A DNA stretch of 36,361 nt, from assembly GCF_000182565.1 (NCBI RefSeq), contig NW_015971538.1, positions 1,302,887-1,339,247 on the forward strand. Direction: 5' to 3'. The notes below the pieces were generated by a model that saw nothing but the letters and a program-made list of their open reading frames with translations, was not told where the DNA came from and did not search any database. The position numbers were made by a program, and so were the translations under genes. The stretch comes from Spizellomyces punctatus DAOM BR117 (Eukaryota; Chytridiomycota; Chytridiomycetes; Spizellomycetales; Spizellomycetaceae). Position 1 is the first letter of the stretch. Each line of letters starts with the position of its first letter. Below, one piece after another: positions 12,370 through 22,299 of this stretch.

Positions 12370-12998
12370 GGCTGAAAGTCTTGAAGATGAGATCCGGTCA
12401 GTCGCGGAGATGGACAGCTTCACAGCAAGAACCTCAAAGACGCGCACGTGCTCTAATCGAATCCAATGATCAAGAACTTCGGATAGGAATCCCTTTGGCA
12501 GCACGTTCTGGTTGGATGGGATGCCAATTAAAAGTAAGAGAAAGCATGTGGCAAATAAGTCCCGATGGCAAGATATGATGGCTGACAGGAAGTCAAGTTA
12601 AACGAGCGCTTTAACCTGCTCATTAGCTGGCAGTACACTGGAGTTCTGCAAGGCCTAGATGATGTGTTCAACAGAGTTGTTTGCCTGCATCTACACTTTG
12701 TCGGGATAGTTCCGACAAAATGAACTCACCTTTGTTCAACTGTGTGCTGCTTTGCTTAATGCTATTCCACGCACGGTCGACGGGAATGGACGACCGGCTA
12801 GTAAGCCGGCGTAGCCGACCCTCCTGTCCATCCAAGAACACCTTTCTTCTTTTCAGTGACCTTTCAGAACATTGCTGGAAGGTTGTCTCAAAGCTATTGA
12901 TACTCCCCAGAACAGATTTCTCATAACCAAATAGCCCAAATTGGAAAATATGAAAGAAGGTCCAAAGCTGCCCAAGTTACCCACTCCACGTTATATTT
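12370..12998. other. Spacer between the SRPBCC gene and TMEM258
   Basis: Both neighbours are on the minus strand, so this 629-bp interval holds the promoter of the SRPBCC gene and the 3' end of TMEM258. A plus-strand frame at 12681-12926 has no motif or plausible splice partner. I see no repeat or RNA gene. Confidence 0.5.
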
Positions 12999-13432
12999 CT
13001 ACACGTATATGCCAACCGCAAGGAACAAAAACACCAGACCAAATCCTTAAAAGAGCATTGTTAAAAACGTCCCAGTCATTTTAAATAGTGCACACACTGT
13101 ACCAAATAGCACTGATGCCGGCAGAGCGAGCGCAACTTCCTGAACTGGATTCCGCGAGAACTTTGTCGCATTCACCTGATTACTACAGGACCCGGCTCAG
13201 TGAGTATGAAACAAGCCATTCTTAACGCTGATAGGGACTTACATGAGAAAGAGTGAACCGAATGCAAAGGCTGCTAGTAGGAGAACTGTCGCGAGCAAGG
13301 GAAATGTTATTGGGGGAACCGGTGGAGAGAAGGCAACCAGAGTGGGCGAGGACCAGTCGAAGCTCTACAAAGTATGTCAGTGCATGCAGTCATCAATCTT
13401 GTACTGCTAAGGTTTCCCCGTGAACTTGCCAT
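12999..13432 (-). CDS. TMEM258: Oligosaccharyltransferase subunit TMEM258/Ost5
   Basis: Four tiny exons assemble to 83 residues: start codon at 13432-13430, then 13364-13243, 13182-13103 and 13045-12999, with introns of 65, 60 and 57 bp. Two membrane helices are visible, about residues 21-42 and 62-83. Between them lies NQVNATKFSRN, matching the VYEVTSTKYTRD loop of the animal protein, and the C-terminus LFLAVGIYV matches LLLWVGIYV. The length compares with 79 residues in human. TMEM258/Ost5 is a small integral ER subunit of the complex that transfers glycans to asparagine. The first exon contributes only the ATG, and the first intron appears to start with GC (ATG followed by GCAAGT, the consensus GC donor). 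The other GT donors near the start break the frame. Exons 2-4 are very secure; the start is inference. Confidence 0.92.
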
Positions 13433-13563
13433 GGTTGCAATGCAGCGGCGAGATCTCAGCGTTTAGTTTGGTTGAAAGTTCTTTGTGGACGACGACGCGT
13501 GTGACGCGACCCACCGCTTTCTGAACTTGCTGCACTTTGTCCTCAGCCTCTGCCGGCATCCTC
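13433..13563. promoter_or_regulatory. Short bidirectional promoter region
   Basis: Only 131 bp separate the divergent start codons of TMEM258 (-) and the PP2C gene (+). Both promoters and 5' leaders must lie here or overlap the genes. No TATA box is evident; a CG-rich stretch including GACGACGACGCG is at about 13488-13500. Confidence 0.5.
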
Positions 13564-15275
13564 ATGTTGGGACGTTTTCATTTCCGCTTTGCCACCCTGC
13601 TTTTAAGACGTTTACCGTCTCTCCCCCATAGTCACAGTCCCTATCACCGCTTCTCTACGAATTTTAGTCGGGATTTGACGAAGAAGGCGCCTCACCATGT
13701 TCAAGGCCCACCATTCAGAATTCATGTAAATGAGTCGCCGGGAACGGTGGGTGTTGTATCGGTGAGAGGGGACCGGGAGACGAATGAGGTTGGTTACCGA
13801 AATGAATTATCTTTCGTTGTTCATCCCACTGAACGTCTTCGGTTAGGATCGGGCAACATGTGAAGTGTTGCGGGTCAACCTACCGGACGACGATGAAAGC
13901 GGGACGGACCTCTACTGGTTCGCTGTTTTTGATGGGTGAGCTTGTGGGGCTTACTGTAAGGAAATTCATGTAACAGTTTCTGGTCTATGGCGTTCTTTAA
14001 CAGCTGAACTCTCCTGATTTGGTAGGCATGGCGGGACTTCCTGTTCGTCACACATCCATCAACATCTTCATCGATACTTTGAGAGCGTGAGGAGTAAGGA
14101 CTTGAGCCCTACCCTCACAGCATTGAGCAAATATTTCGAACGGCCCATATCTCGGCCCGCAGAAGATTGGTCCGATCCTTTGACACTGGAGCAACGCATG
14201 TATCTGTCATTCCTGAAGGCAGAGGTCGATTTCTTTCAGAGCAATCGCGATGTGGATACGGTTGGGTCAACCGCCTCAGTTGTTGTTGTGAAAATCATTG
14301 AACTTGGTGGACCATCCACCTTGGATGTTGTTGTAGGGCATGTTGGGGACTCGCGGTGCGTATGAAATTGCAAATCTGATTGCTTTGACTGGCTTACAAG
14401 CTAATGATGGATTTAATAGAATCCTTCTTTGCACAGGTTCACAAGGTGTAGCAGAAGCATTGACTGTGAACCACCATCCGTCAGAACCGGATGAGCGCGC
14501 AAGGATCGAGTCGTTGGGCGGGTTTACGACGCACGTCCCTGATGCACCTCATTCAGAGCTCGTTCTAGGCGGACTAGCAGTTTCTCGTTGTTTTGGGGAT
14601 CTCAAATATAAACGATATGGAGGCGTGACCGTTGAACCTCAGGTGCAAAGAAGACGCATTCAGGACGATGATCAAGCGGCATTTCTATGTCTTGTTACGG
14701 ATGGCATTTCTGGTGTTTCGCGAGATCAAGAGATTGTTGATCTGATCAAGAAGAGTGACAATCCCCCCAAAGCCGCTTCAGCAGTGATTCAATTTTCAGA
14801 GTCCCTAGGGTCATCCGACAACAAAACATGTGTTGTTGTCCGATTACCTGGATGGTCGTCCAACCTCCCAGACTTGACCCGCAAAGAACGCGATGCCCGC
14901 ATCAAGGCACACGCGAATCGACGACGAAATTTTGATTGCAGTGACCCTGACGAACCTGATGTGGAAGCCGGTGCAGAATTAAACAGGGAACGGCTAAAAG
15001 CGATTCTCAGTGATGTCTTTGGTGCAAGATCCTTGCGAGGCGAAGATCTTTTTAAGGCTTTCGAGGAGCGTGGTGTTCGACTGGACATGGGAGTCGGACA
15101 GGAGGGTGAGGATAAAGCGACGAAAGAGGAACCAAATGATGTGACCCTCGAGGTCGTGCAGAAGCTATATAAAGTGCTGGACAAGGAAGAATTCGAACCA
15201 ATCGACAAAGCGGAGGCACAGAGGGGTTTAGAACTATTAGGTGTTTACGTTCGTCGCATCGATCCGGCTGAGTAA
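13564..15275 (+). CDS. PP2C-type protein phosphatase, probably mitochondrial
   Basis: Exons 13564-13788, 13847-13935, 14026-14355 and 14420-15275 encode 499 residues. Every PP2C landmark appears once the introns are removed. NEDR crosses the first junction (residues 74-77); DGHGG crosses the second (104-108). GSTAS and VGDSR lie in exon 3, VSRCFGD in exon 4, and the late metal-site aspartates are Asp309 in VTDG and Asp348 in SDN. These bind two Mn/Mg ions for Ser/Thr dephosphorylation. Residues 1 to about 40 are rich in Arg, Ser and Leu with no acidic residue until about 40, a typical mitochondrial presequence, as in fungal mitochondrial PP2Cs such as Ptc5/Ptc6. About 130 residues beyond the catalytic core form a charged, probably helical extension that I do not recognise. 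The in-frame TTG at 13537 is not a likely start. The third junction is fixed by GDSR running into ILLCTG. Confidence 0.93.
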
Positions 15276-16514
15276 ATATCTCAGCTCTTATATCTGTAAC
15301 TAGACCTGCACGAAGGGTTTAAGTCAAATAATCAAAACACCACCCTCATACATTTGTTATTTGTGACGGTTGCTGCTATTTCTTGCGCCTTTATGCGCAT
15401 TGCAAGGTTGAGCCTGCCAGCGCATGGCTACTGTCCCAATGAAAAACTTTGTCTGGGTGTTGCTGTAGAATTCGGCCGCATGGCCAGGACAATTTCATTA
15501 TACCACCCACAATGCACAAATGCATCTTCTTGCTACCCAGCTTCCGCATCTCACTCCTTGGGTCTGCTTGCCAAATTGAAACTTTATCAAGAAAAGCTTG
15601 GAGACTTTCAAGACGCCTAAGAGAGGCGGCGTCGGTGACAGCGACCAAAAATGAATGCCTACTCTTGCCGGTGTTCATGTTCAGAGCACCTTCCCAAAGT
15701 ACATATTGCAAAGCATACGTGTTATTGCAAGCTGCAATTTCTGACCGATAGAGAACTTACGGCCATGTAAGCACAACTTGCAATCTCCCGATGAAGGTCA
15801 GTCTACCCTGACATGATGCGCTGCGCAACACAACCCAATCTCTCTGGTTGCAACAAGTTGGAACTACCAAATATGCGTACACCAATGTCATCTATGGCCC
15901 ATGCTCACTCCTCTGGAATACAGAATGCTCTTTATTTTACCTGAGCTGTGCTCGTGCAACTAGTTAGAGCAATTGGCAAGGTTATGGATTAGTAGTAGTT
16001 GATGATATGATTTGACTCGAACGACAGAGTCCTCCAGAATTCATCTAACCTAGCAGGCATTTAGCAAAATGTGACCAGCGGATTACGCTCATGGTAAGAG
16101 CCGCTGGGGGGCACACAGAAGTCCAGCCCACCCCGTGGATACTGGCTGCTTCTTGTGTCGCGGTCATGACTGATAACTTCATAACGTTACAAAACTGTCA
16201 CAAAGCTCTGCATTTCCGCGCAATGTGGAGATCGAACTCAGTGCCTTTCCCCAACTCAGGCCGCTGAGAACGAACGCATTACCCCATAAGCTATCCCCAC
16301 AAAGTCAAATAGATTGCGGGATACCATCAGATAAATTAAGGCCACAAGACTTATGGAATAGTTTGTTTATGACAGGACATTTACTATGTTTATTGGCATA
16401 TCGAGTACATACATAAACTTTAGTTTTTATCAGCTGCGTCATAACTTTCAGCCCGCATTCGGTCACGCCTTGCCATTTGCTTCAACGGTGGTGTGATGTG
16501 GTGATCGAAACTAC
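15276..16514. other. Intergenic region with one unsupported ORF
   Basis: The longest open frame is on the minus strand and ends at 15391; it is open from about 15758 and overlaps an antiparallel frame of similar size on the plus strand. Its protein-like stretch includes AVTDAASLRRLESLQAFLDK, and a GTAAGT donor-like word lies at its upstream end, but no spliced model with an ATG could be built and no family is recognised. The rest shows nothing beyond ordinary unique sequence. Confidence 0.4.
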
Positions 16515-17200
16515 ACTGCAACCTTACAAGCCACATTATCTAATACCTCTACCGCCACGCATCACATCCAGGTCTTCCCAATCGTTTTACCACATTCGTC
16601 CTGTACAATGTGGATATGTGTCCCTCATGTCGTTTTACGAAAGGGGTCTAAGGTCTTTCTCAGCGACAAGTGTCATGAATAATTACCATGTTCGTCATTT
16701 ACAATGATCGTCACAAACTTGAATTCGTTTAAATGTTTGAAGGGTCAGAGTCTGCGATGCCTGCTTGACGTGTGGAATGTATATATTTCCTGAGGTTTTT
16801 CGGAAAACCCCCAAAGTCTTGGCATGTCATATCCGTCAATGTCATTGCATCGCAGGGCTTTCGCAAGGGACAATCGTTTTGGCATAAATAAGAGCTCCAG
16901 AATCCGCTTTTCCTTCGTGTCCTGTCCTGTCGCTTTCTCTCCATTCTCACTTTTGGACAACTGTATCCATTTTCTTATGATCTCTCATTCGCACCTTTGG
17001 AATGGTCCGTCAAGCCCTTACCAAGTCCTGGCCTCTCCCGCATGCCTGCCTGTGGCTGAACGCGCCGCGCCATCCTAACGCATATCGACATTGTTTCCGT
17101 GAAGACGTTCTCCGATGGTTGCCATCCAAACGGTACTACTGGATGAAAGCTTCTCGCAGCAAGAGTTTACTCATGCTACGGAAATCAACCCTAAGCGTTG
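16515..17200 (+). mobile_element. Repeat-family copy A: truncated 5' module (upstream repeats, TATA box, start of ORF)
   Basis: This stretch is homologous to the region upstream of, and the first part of, the long ORF at 23039. It has two diverged upstream repeat units ending in ACATTCGT or TGTTCGTCAT near 16560-16710. GCATAAATAAGAGC follows at 16882-16895, then a pyrimidine-rich leader and an ATG at 17001-17003. The ATG opens a frame starting MVRQALTKSWPLPHA, matching MVHKVLTKSWSLQHA of the full copy. Soon after, the sequence diverges, regaining similarity around FSQQEF before stopping near 17200 where copy B begins in the opposite direction. It lacks some 95% of the coding region, so it is a decayed, 3'-truncated copy. 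Confidence 0.82.
16882..16895 (+). promoter_or_regulatory. TATA-like box of copy A
   Basis: GCATAAATAAGAGC, identical to the box of full-length copy D, about 105 bp before the conserved ATG. Its conservation across copies suggests it is the core promoter of the family. Confidence 0.55.
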
Positions 17201-17735
17201 CTGGCCGAAATCGGGTAATGTTGTTTTCTGCAATGTGATGAAACTCTTGCTGAGAGAAACGTTCGTGCAGCAACATCGTTTGGGCAACCATCCGAGAACG
17301 CCTCCACGCGAACAATGTCAATATGCGCAGCATCTCATCTTCAGGATCGGCGTGCCGATGGGCATGTTGCAGGGATCAGGGCTTGGTGAGGGCTTGACGG
17401 ACCAATTCAAAGATGCGAGCGAGTAAGAAAATGGATAGAGTTGTGCAGGAGTGAGAATGGAGAGAGCTGTGCAGGACAGGACAGGGAAAGCAGAGAGCTC
17501 TTACTTATGCAAACGCGGGTCATCGTTCCAAAGACATTTGTCTTTGCGAAAGCCCTGCAATATGCATTCACATTGTACATAAACAACGTGGGAATCATCT
17601 CGAAAATAATTGCCGATGCGCAAGAATTGCTGCGGGTTTCAAAAATAAAAAACGTCATGAGGTCTATACATGTCACATTGTAAATGTTGAATGTAATAAC
17701 TCACTTCAAAACGATTGCCGCTGTAAGTCCTGGGT
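17195..17735 (-). mobile_element. Repeat-family copy B: truncated 5' module, inverted relative to copy A
   Basis: Read on the minus strand this segment carries the same order of parts as copy A: upstream repeat units (about 17735-17520), the box GCATAAGTAAGAGC at 17510-17497, a leader, and coding sequence around FSQQEF at about 17255. The start codon has decayed (TTG in place of ATG) and an in-frame stop follows within ten codons. Copies A and B share about 100 bp just before FSQQEF that differ from copies C and D, so they are closest to each other and probably arose by inverted duplication. The junction near 17200 makes a palindrome with arms of roughly 500 bp. Confidence 0.8.
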
Positions 17736-20270
17736 GGCATGCGTGGCAAACAGGACTGGGAAGTTTGTACTAGTCGTATTGAGCCTATTCAGCGTTCAAG
17801 CATAGCAGCGGTAGTTGCAATCCTTACAATTGTGACGATAATAAGTATACTTACCTGGTTAATGCACGCGCTGGCAATGTTTCTGCTATGTCTGTAAACA
17901 AAGATGTAAACAGACTAGCTTTAGACCACTAGTGTGGGGTTCTAGTGTTCGATCCTACAACCATTAAACTTCTAGAGTTAGTAATCCTACGGTCACCTAG
18001 TATCCCAGAGCTTTTAACTCTACGGCCCTTAGGCTACCAGAGAGCTCAGCCCAATGTCCACCAGCGCATTTACTATGTCCACTAGTCCATCAGAGCTTGT
18101 AACCCTACCACCACTCGAGCAATTGATCTTTTGCTCACTAGAGCATTTAATTTTACACCCACTCACATGTTTACCACTATGTCCACTAGAACGGATGTGA
18201 TTTGCAGATTTCTACTTTCACTTTCATCAAACGCAGATTATAAACTGTTAGCATTTTTTAAATCCGAAACACCATCGCTAATTGAAAAGCTGTATGAGAA
18301 GATTATCCAGGATTCCAGCCGAGGTGATTACTTGCAGTCTTCACCAGTGTAGCGTGAATGTAGCCCAGCAGTAAAGGGCATCTCGCAACCTAAAGCACCA
18401 TCACTAAGTGGAAACCTGAATGGATTGGTCAACAACTCACCGAACCATCGATAAGTGAAAACCTCAACCCGCTAATAAGATGACCTCGCCAGGCAGCGTG
18501 GTGAAGGGACCCATTTCACGGCATAGTTTCAATCAAAGCACAGTAAAATAACAAAACTGTAGATAGCTAGCGTGGGCCAAAAACCTCCACCTAGACCTCC
18601 ACTAATAAGATATCGCTCAAGTGCTGGGAGGATGCCAGTGCAATCGCAAGAACCGCGTCGTCAGAACAAAGGAGTTTGGAAGGGAAAGGAGAAGGTAAAT
18701 GGGACGTTGGAACGAAAGGATCAAGAGTTATTGCTACCACCTATAAGCAAACTAAAGAACAGCAACTTTATGGTTAGAAAAACCAGGCTGGAGTGTGGTG
18801 AATGGGAACACGATGGAGACGAACCATCAGCAATCTGGCTCTGTGGGATTTCTTCTTGCCTTGATTTGTCGAATTGTTTTTCTCGGTGGCATTAGAGGTA
18901 AGGCGGCCATACATCAACGGCAACGATTTCTTTTTTTTCATTTTACATTCTTGGCAGAACTAATTATCGACATTTCCCACGGCGGGGGCTTCTTTTTTCT
19001 CACTTTTCAGGCGGGATTCACTTTTTCGACTTTGCAATCATTCACGGCCCACGGCGATGAAGACGGTGATGTTCTTTAGAAGACGATGATTGAGGTAATG
19101 GCAACCGTAATGCAGCAAGTACCCTTTTCACCATCAGCAACTGAAATCTACAATTGCTTAACGCCAACTACCTTTTTTTGACCACTATTCACCTAGCGCT
19201 TCTGTCCCATTAGACCGTTTAACTGTATGCCCCCAATGGCAGCCACACCCCTACAGCATTCATTCAACCACTATCCAACTAGCGCCCCATACCCACTAGA
19301 GATTTACGCCTAGAGCAGCTAGCGCTAGCAATCTATTGGCACTAGTTTTGATGATTACCACGTGTAACGTACGATGGCCTATTGCAGTCTAAAAAGGGCA
19401 TCTCGACCAATATTGGGACAGAGTTAAAGGTAAGAGCGTCCTTGAAGAGATGCTGTTAGGTCGACAGACTTTGGGCGCAGCCTTTTCAAGGTTCGGAGAT
19501 GTTTGCGAGAAGCCCGATTGTTCATTACATGGGCTCCAAGAGCTGGTCAGCCCTCAACAGCTGTGACTATCTCCTCAATCGATCTTTCGAGCAGCAGAGC
19601 AAGGTGTGCCGAGCGAGGAGCGTTCGCATTCGGTCCAAATCCGCTCACGTCAGATCGGCCTAACCGACACTCCACAGTCAGTGCACCGGCCCCGCTCGAC
19701 ATAGTGACACTGGGAACGGGAAGAGGAATAACTCTGAGACATGATCGTAAAAGCTAGCGAATAATAAAAATCAAAGAAGCGTTGGCATATGCATGGGGCA
19801 TGATCATAAAAGCTAGTGAGGGTCCTTTGAAGTTCAATCTGTATCATTGGCTGTACCATCTGAACAGCCGAGACTGTAAGAATAGTTTGGTGGATTCGGC
19901 TTGATGCCCACGGTCCACTTGGCGAACGCGCCAAGTTTGTCCCTTTTTCACAAGTACAAGTAGGAAAGCTGTAATAACCTTTTTATTCTCACCAATGGAA
20001 AGGCTAGAGCTAGTAAATCACTAACCATTTCAAGAATAAAACGGAGGAATGATAAATTTCGCAAATAAACTGGTTCACTAGCATACTTGCAGCCGGCACC
20101 TATTTTCATGATTTAAAGCGTTGGAGTACGTTTAGTATGGGGATCGCCTACTTGTACATGTAGTGGAAGATGATCTATTGTATAACCTGGATTATCGCCC
20201 ACAGACATCTCAAGCTTTTGCAATTGAATCCCACAAACGCATAGTCAAGCTTGACCACGGCCAACCACGA
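17736..20270. other. Repeat-rich spacer with degenerate CACTAG-containing units
   Basis: No gene is supported. From about 17925 to 18180 and again at about 19190-19340 the sequence holds loosely periodic units with CCACTAGAGCATTTAA-like words. These are the reverse complement of the CTCTAGTGG part of the 67-bp array at 21999. Open frames near 18572-18895 and 18795-19079 have no ATG plus domain support. The stretch 18930-18945 is T-rich. Confidence 0.5.
17925..18180 (-). repeat. Degenerate relatives of the 67-bp tRNA-like repeat
   Basis: About six imperfect units, spaced roughly 35-45 bp, share CACTAG or CTAG followed by an AGCTTTTAAC- or AGCATTTAA-like word. The best match, CACTAGAGCATTTAA near 18138, is the reverse complement of the CTCTAGTGG-containing part of the array at 21999-22193. 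The family link is inferred from these short words only. Confidence 0.4.
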
Positions 20271-20275
20271 TGTCG

Positions 20276-20295
20276 TAACCCTAACCCTAACCCTG
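20276..20295 (-). repeat. Interstitial telomere-type repeat, C-rich on the plus strand
   Basis: Three CCCTAA-type units in a row occur at 20276-20295, reading TAACCCTAACCCTAACCCTG on the plus strand. The minus strand therefore carries TTAGGG. It lies about 120 bp beyond the decayed 3' end of copy C. Confidence 0.85.
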
Positions 20296-20881
20296 ACTAT
20301 TCTTAACGTCTAAGGTAAAAGCATCAATATGGCAAGCAAAACCCGTAGGAAATCTGACCGTGCGCGCAAAGGTGTAGTCGACCGTAGTAGTATCAGACAG
20401 ACAAAAGAGTATAACTGTGATCGATGGCGTCTTTGTCCGTTGACTTGCGGAGACCCAAGACGGACATCATCCTGGCATCTCTCACTTCCATATGGTAATG
20501 GAGTAGAGCCAAGACGCAGTCCACGGTGTCAGTGCGACTCGTGAATGACGTCCGTTAAAAAGTTGATTGACGAACGGGAAATGTTTCGCATGTCGGTGTT
20601 GTCAGCCCGAAGGCGTTCTCCGATCGTGGCCCAGATGGTGTTGGTAGCCGAGATGGGATTAACGTCTTCAGCATGCGGAAACTCTTGCTGAGAAAAACTT
20701 TGGTCTTGTGCCATGACAAATGCATGGCGATCGGCGTGTTGGAGGGACCAGGACTTTTGTATGTAAGTCCCTGCCCATTGAAAAATGCGAGCGAGAGAAT
20801 ATAAGAAAATGGATAGAGTCTTGCAGGAATGAGAATGGAGAGAAAGCGACAGGACAGTAGGGGAATGGAAAGAGGATTTTG

Positions 20882-20895
20882 GCTTTTATTTATGC
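20882..20895 (-). promoter_or_regulatory. TATA-like box of copy C
   Basis: GCATAAATAAAAGC on the minus strand, one base different from the box of copies A and D and in the same position relative to the leader. Confidence 0.5.
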
Positions 20896-21059
20896 AAAAG
20901 CGGGTAAGCATTCCAAAGCGATTGTCCCTTGCAAAAGCCCTGCGATAGACATTGACATTGACGAATGTGACATGCCAAGACCTTGGAGCTGTGTGAAAAA
21001 CGTCATGAGGTATACTGGTACAAGCCCACACCGCACGTCAAGTGTTTATCGCAGACTCT

Positions 21060-21522
21060 GACTCTTCAAAACATTCACACGAATACATGTTTGTGGGAGA
21101 TTATCGACATGGACAAACATGGTAATCATTCCATGACACTTGCCGCTGCAAAAGACCTGAACGACATGCATTCCACATTTTACATGACGAATGTGATGAT
21201 CATTCCAAAGCTATGGTACGTTGGGGAAGACCTGGATGACATGCGATGCGCACTGGTGGCAAATGCAGTGGTGTTGATGTCCATTGCAATGCACTCCCTC
21301 CACCTTTGCATTCCATACTCTACAGCGCACATTGCATATTCCGCATGCCACATCGCACATTGTTTATTGCACATTGCAAAGCTGGTAATATTTGTGGGGC
21401 CTTTCCAAAAAACGTCGGGCGACATGCATTCCACATTGCATATAACGAGCGCGGTAATAATTGCAAAGCAATGGTACCTTGCGGCCGATATGCGATGGCC
21501 CCCTTGGCAAACAGACACAGTG
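21060..21522 (-). repeat. Upstream ~74-bp repeat array of copy C
   Basis: On the minus strand, diverged units carry the family words GATTATTACC, a TTCGT/CTCGT word, ACAATGTGGAATGCATGTC and a Gly-rich GCAAAAG or GGAAAGG tail. The unit order matches the array of copy D. A stretch near 21300-21375 contains several CACATTGC and GCATTCC words, probably from slippage within the array. Confidence 0.6.
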
Positions 21523-21526
21523 ATCG

Positions 21527-21617
21527 GGTTCTAGGGTTCAGGTTAGCGTTCGAGTTAGCGTTCGAGATCGCGTTCGGGTTTTAGTGTTCGGGTTAGGGTT
21601 AGGGTTTTAGGGTTCAG
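21527..21617 (+). repeat. Degenerate telomere-type repeat, G-rich on the plus strand
   Basis: About 90 bp of GGGTTAG/GGTTCAG/GTTCGAG variants ends in two perfect TTAGGG units (21591-21604) and further variants. It starts right where copy C homology ends. Together with 20276-20295 it makes telomere repeats that point outward from both ends of copy C, as at the ends of a linear DNA. Confidence 0.85.
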
Positions 21618-21998
21618 TTAGCGCTTGCGTGTGCGAACATTAGATAATGTTGCTTGTCAAGTTAGTCTCGATCATTAAATGACATGACTGTTGAGCAGCA
21701 ATACCAAGTGCAGGTGTACTACTCTTATCAACCTATTCAAGGGTTCAAGCATAGCAGGAACATTGCAGCGGCCTAGTGGGTGAGGCAGACATAGCGTTCA
21801 ATGGATTGCAACTTTAATAGACCACTTCATACTGGTGCAATGCGTGAACGGTGGATATATCGATGCAACTCTTACTCGATCCGTAATGAACCCATAATGC
21901 ATTTGGACATAAGATACAAGGATGAGCGTTCATTGGTACCAAATCTGAAAGCCGTAGGTGACAAACAACTATAATATACTACACACTGTTTGCCAGTA

Positions 21999-22193
21999 GC
22001 CTAGTGGGTGAGGCGGACGCAGTGTTCAAATGCTCTAGTGGCCTAGTGGAGAAAAGGCTCTAGAGGCCTAGTGGGTGAGGCGGACGCAGTGTTCAAATGC
22101 TCTAGTGGCCTAGTGGAGAAAAGGCTCTAGAGGCCTAGTGGGTGAGGCGACGCAGTGTTCAAACGCTCTAGTGGCCTAGTGGGTGAGGCGAGC
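21999..22193 (+). repeat. 67-bp tandem repeat with tRNA-like boxes, about 2.9 units
   Basis: Units start with GCCTAGTGGGTGAGGC at 21999, 22066 and 22133, a period of 67 bp with near identity; the last is slightly shorter. Each has GGCCTAGTGGGTGAGGC, which resembles a tRNA D-arm and polymerase III A box, then GTTCAAATGC about 16 bp later, which resembles a B box. A further related unit lies at about 21773-21812. The A-to-B spacing is far shorter than in a tRNA, so this is tRNA-derived at best. Confidence 0.8.
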
Positions 22194-22299
22194 ATAAAAG
22201 TCAAGATAGGCCCTACTCTCATAGTTGAATGATTGCAACCACAATACACTAGTTCAAACCATTCACCTTTCGTCACGTGCCTAATGATCGAGGCTACGA

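Larger units (their letters stand above)
20418..21522 (-). mobile_element. Repeat-family copy C: truncated 5' module, flanked by telomere repeats
   Basis: On the minus strand this copy starts at about 21522 with upstream repeats (21522-21060). The box GCATAAATAAAAGC follows at 20895-20882, then a leader and coding sequence that matches the full copy closely over about 120 codons; the stretch from AQDQSFSQQEF to SSINFLTD is almost identical. At least two frameshifts are present, one near the start and one after HES, and homology ends near 20418 around the equivalent of residue 120. It is a pseudogene copy that lost everything downstream. C-rich telomere units lie 120 bp past its 3' end, and G-rich units lie immediately beyond its 5' end. 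Confidence 0.85.

Noticed and set aside
14340-14419. ATG at 14340 as start of a separate 311-residue gene
   Set aside because: The exon joined at 14355/14420 restores the PP2C GDSR motif running into ILLCTG, so this is one gene read through an intron.
17736-18120. Telomere-derived sequence around the CACTAG repeats
   Set aside because: Words such as GTAACCCTACC occur singly; no consecutive CCCTAA units were found, so only 20276 and 21527 are called telomere-type.
18572-19079. Plus-strand frames of 107 and 94 codons
   Set aside because: The first lacks an ATG at its start and neither shows a motif; composition looks like non-coding repeat-rich sequence.
22257-22290. Start of a CRISPR-like array in the 67-74 bp repeats
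   Set aside because: The repeats are contiguous with no unique spacers, and the genome is eukaryotic.
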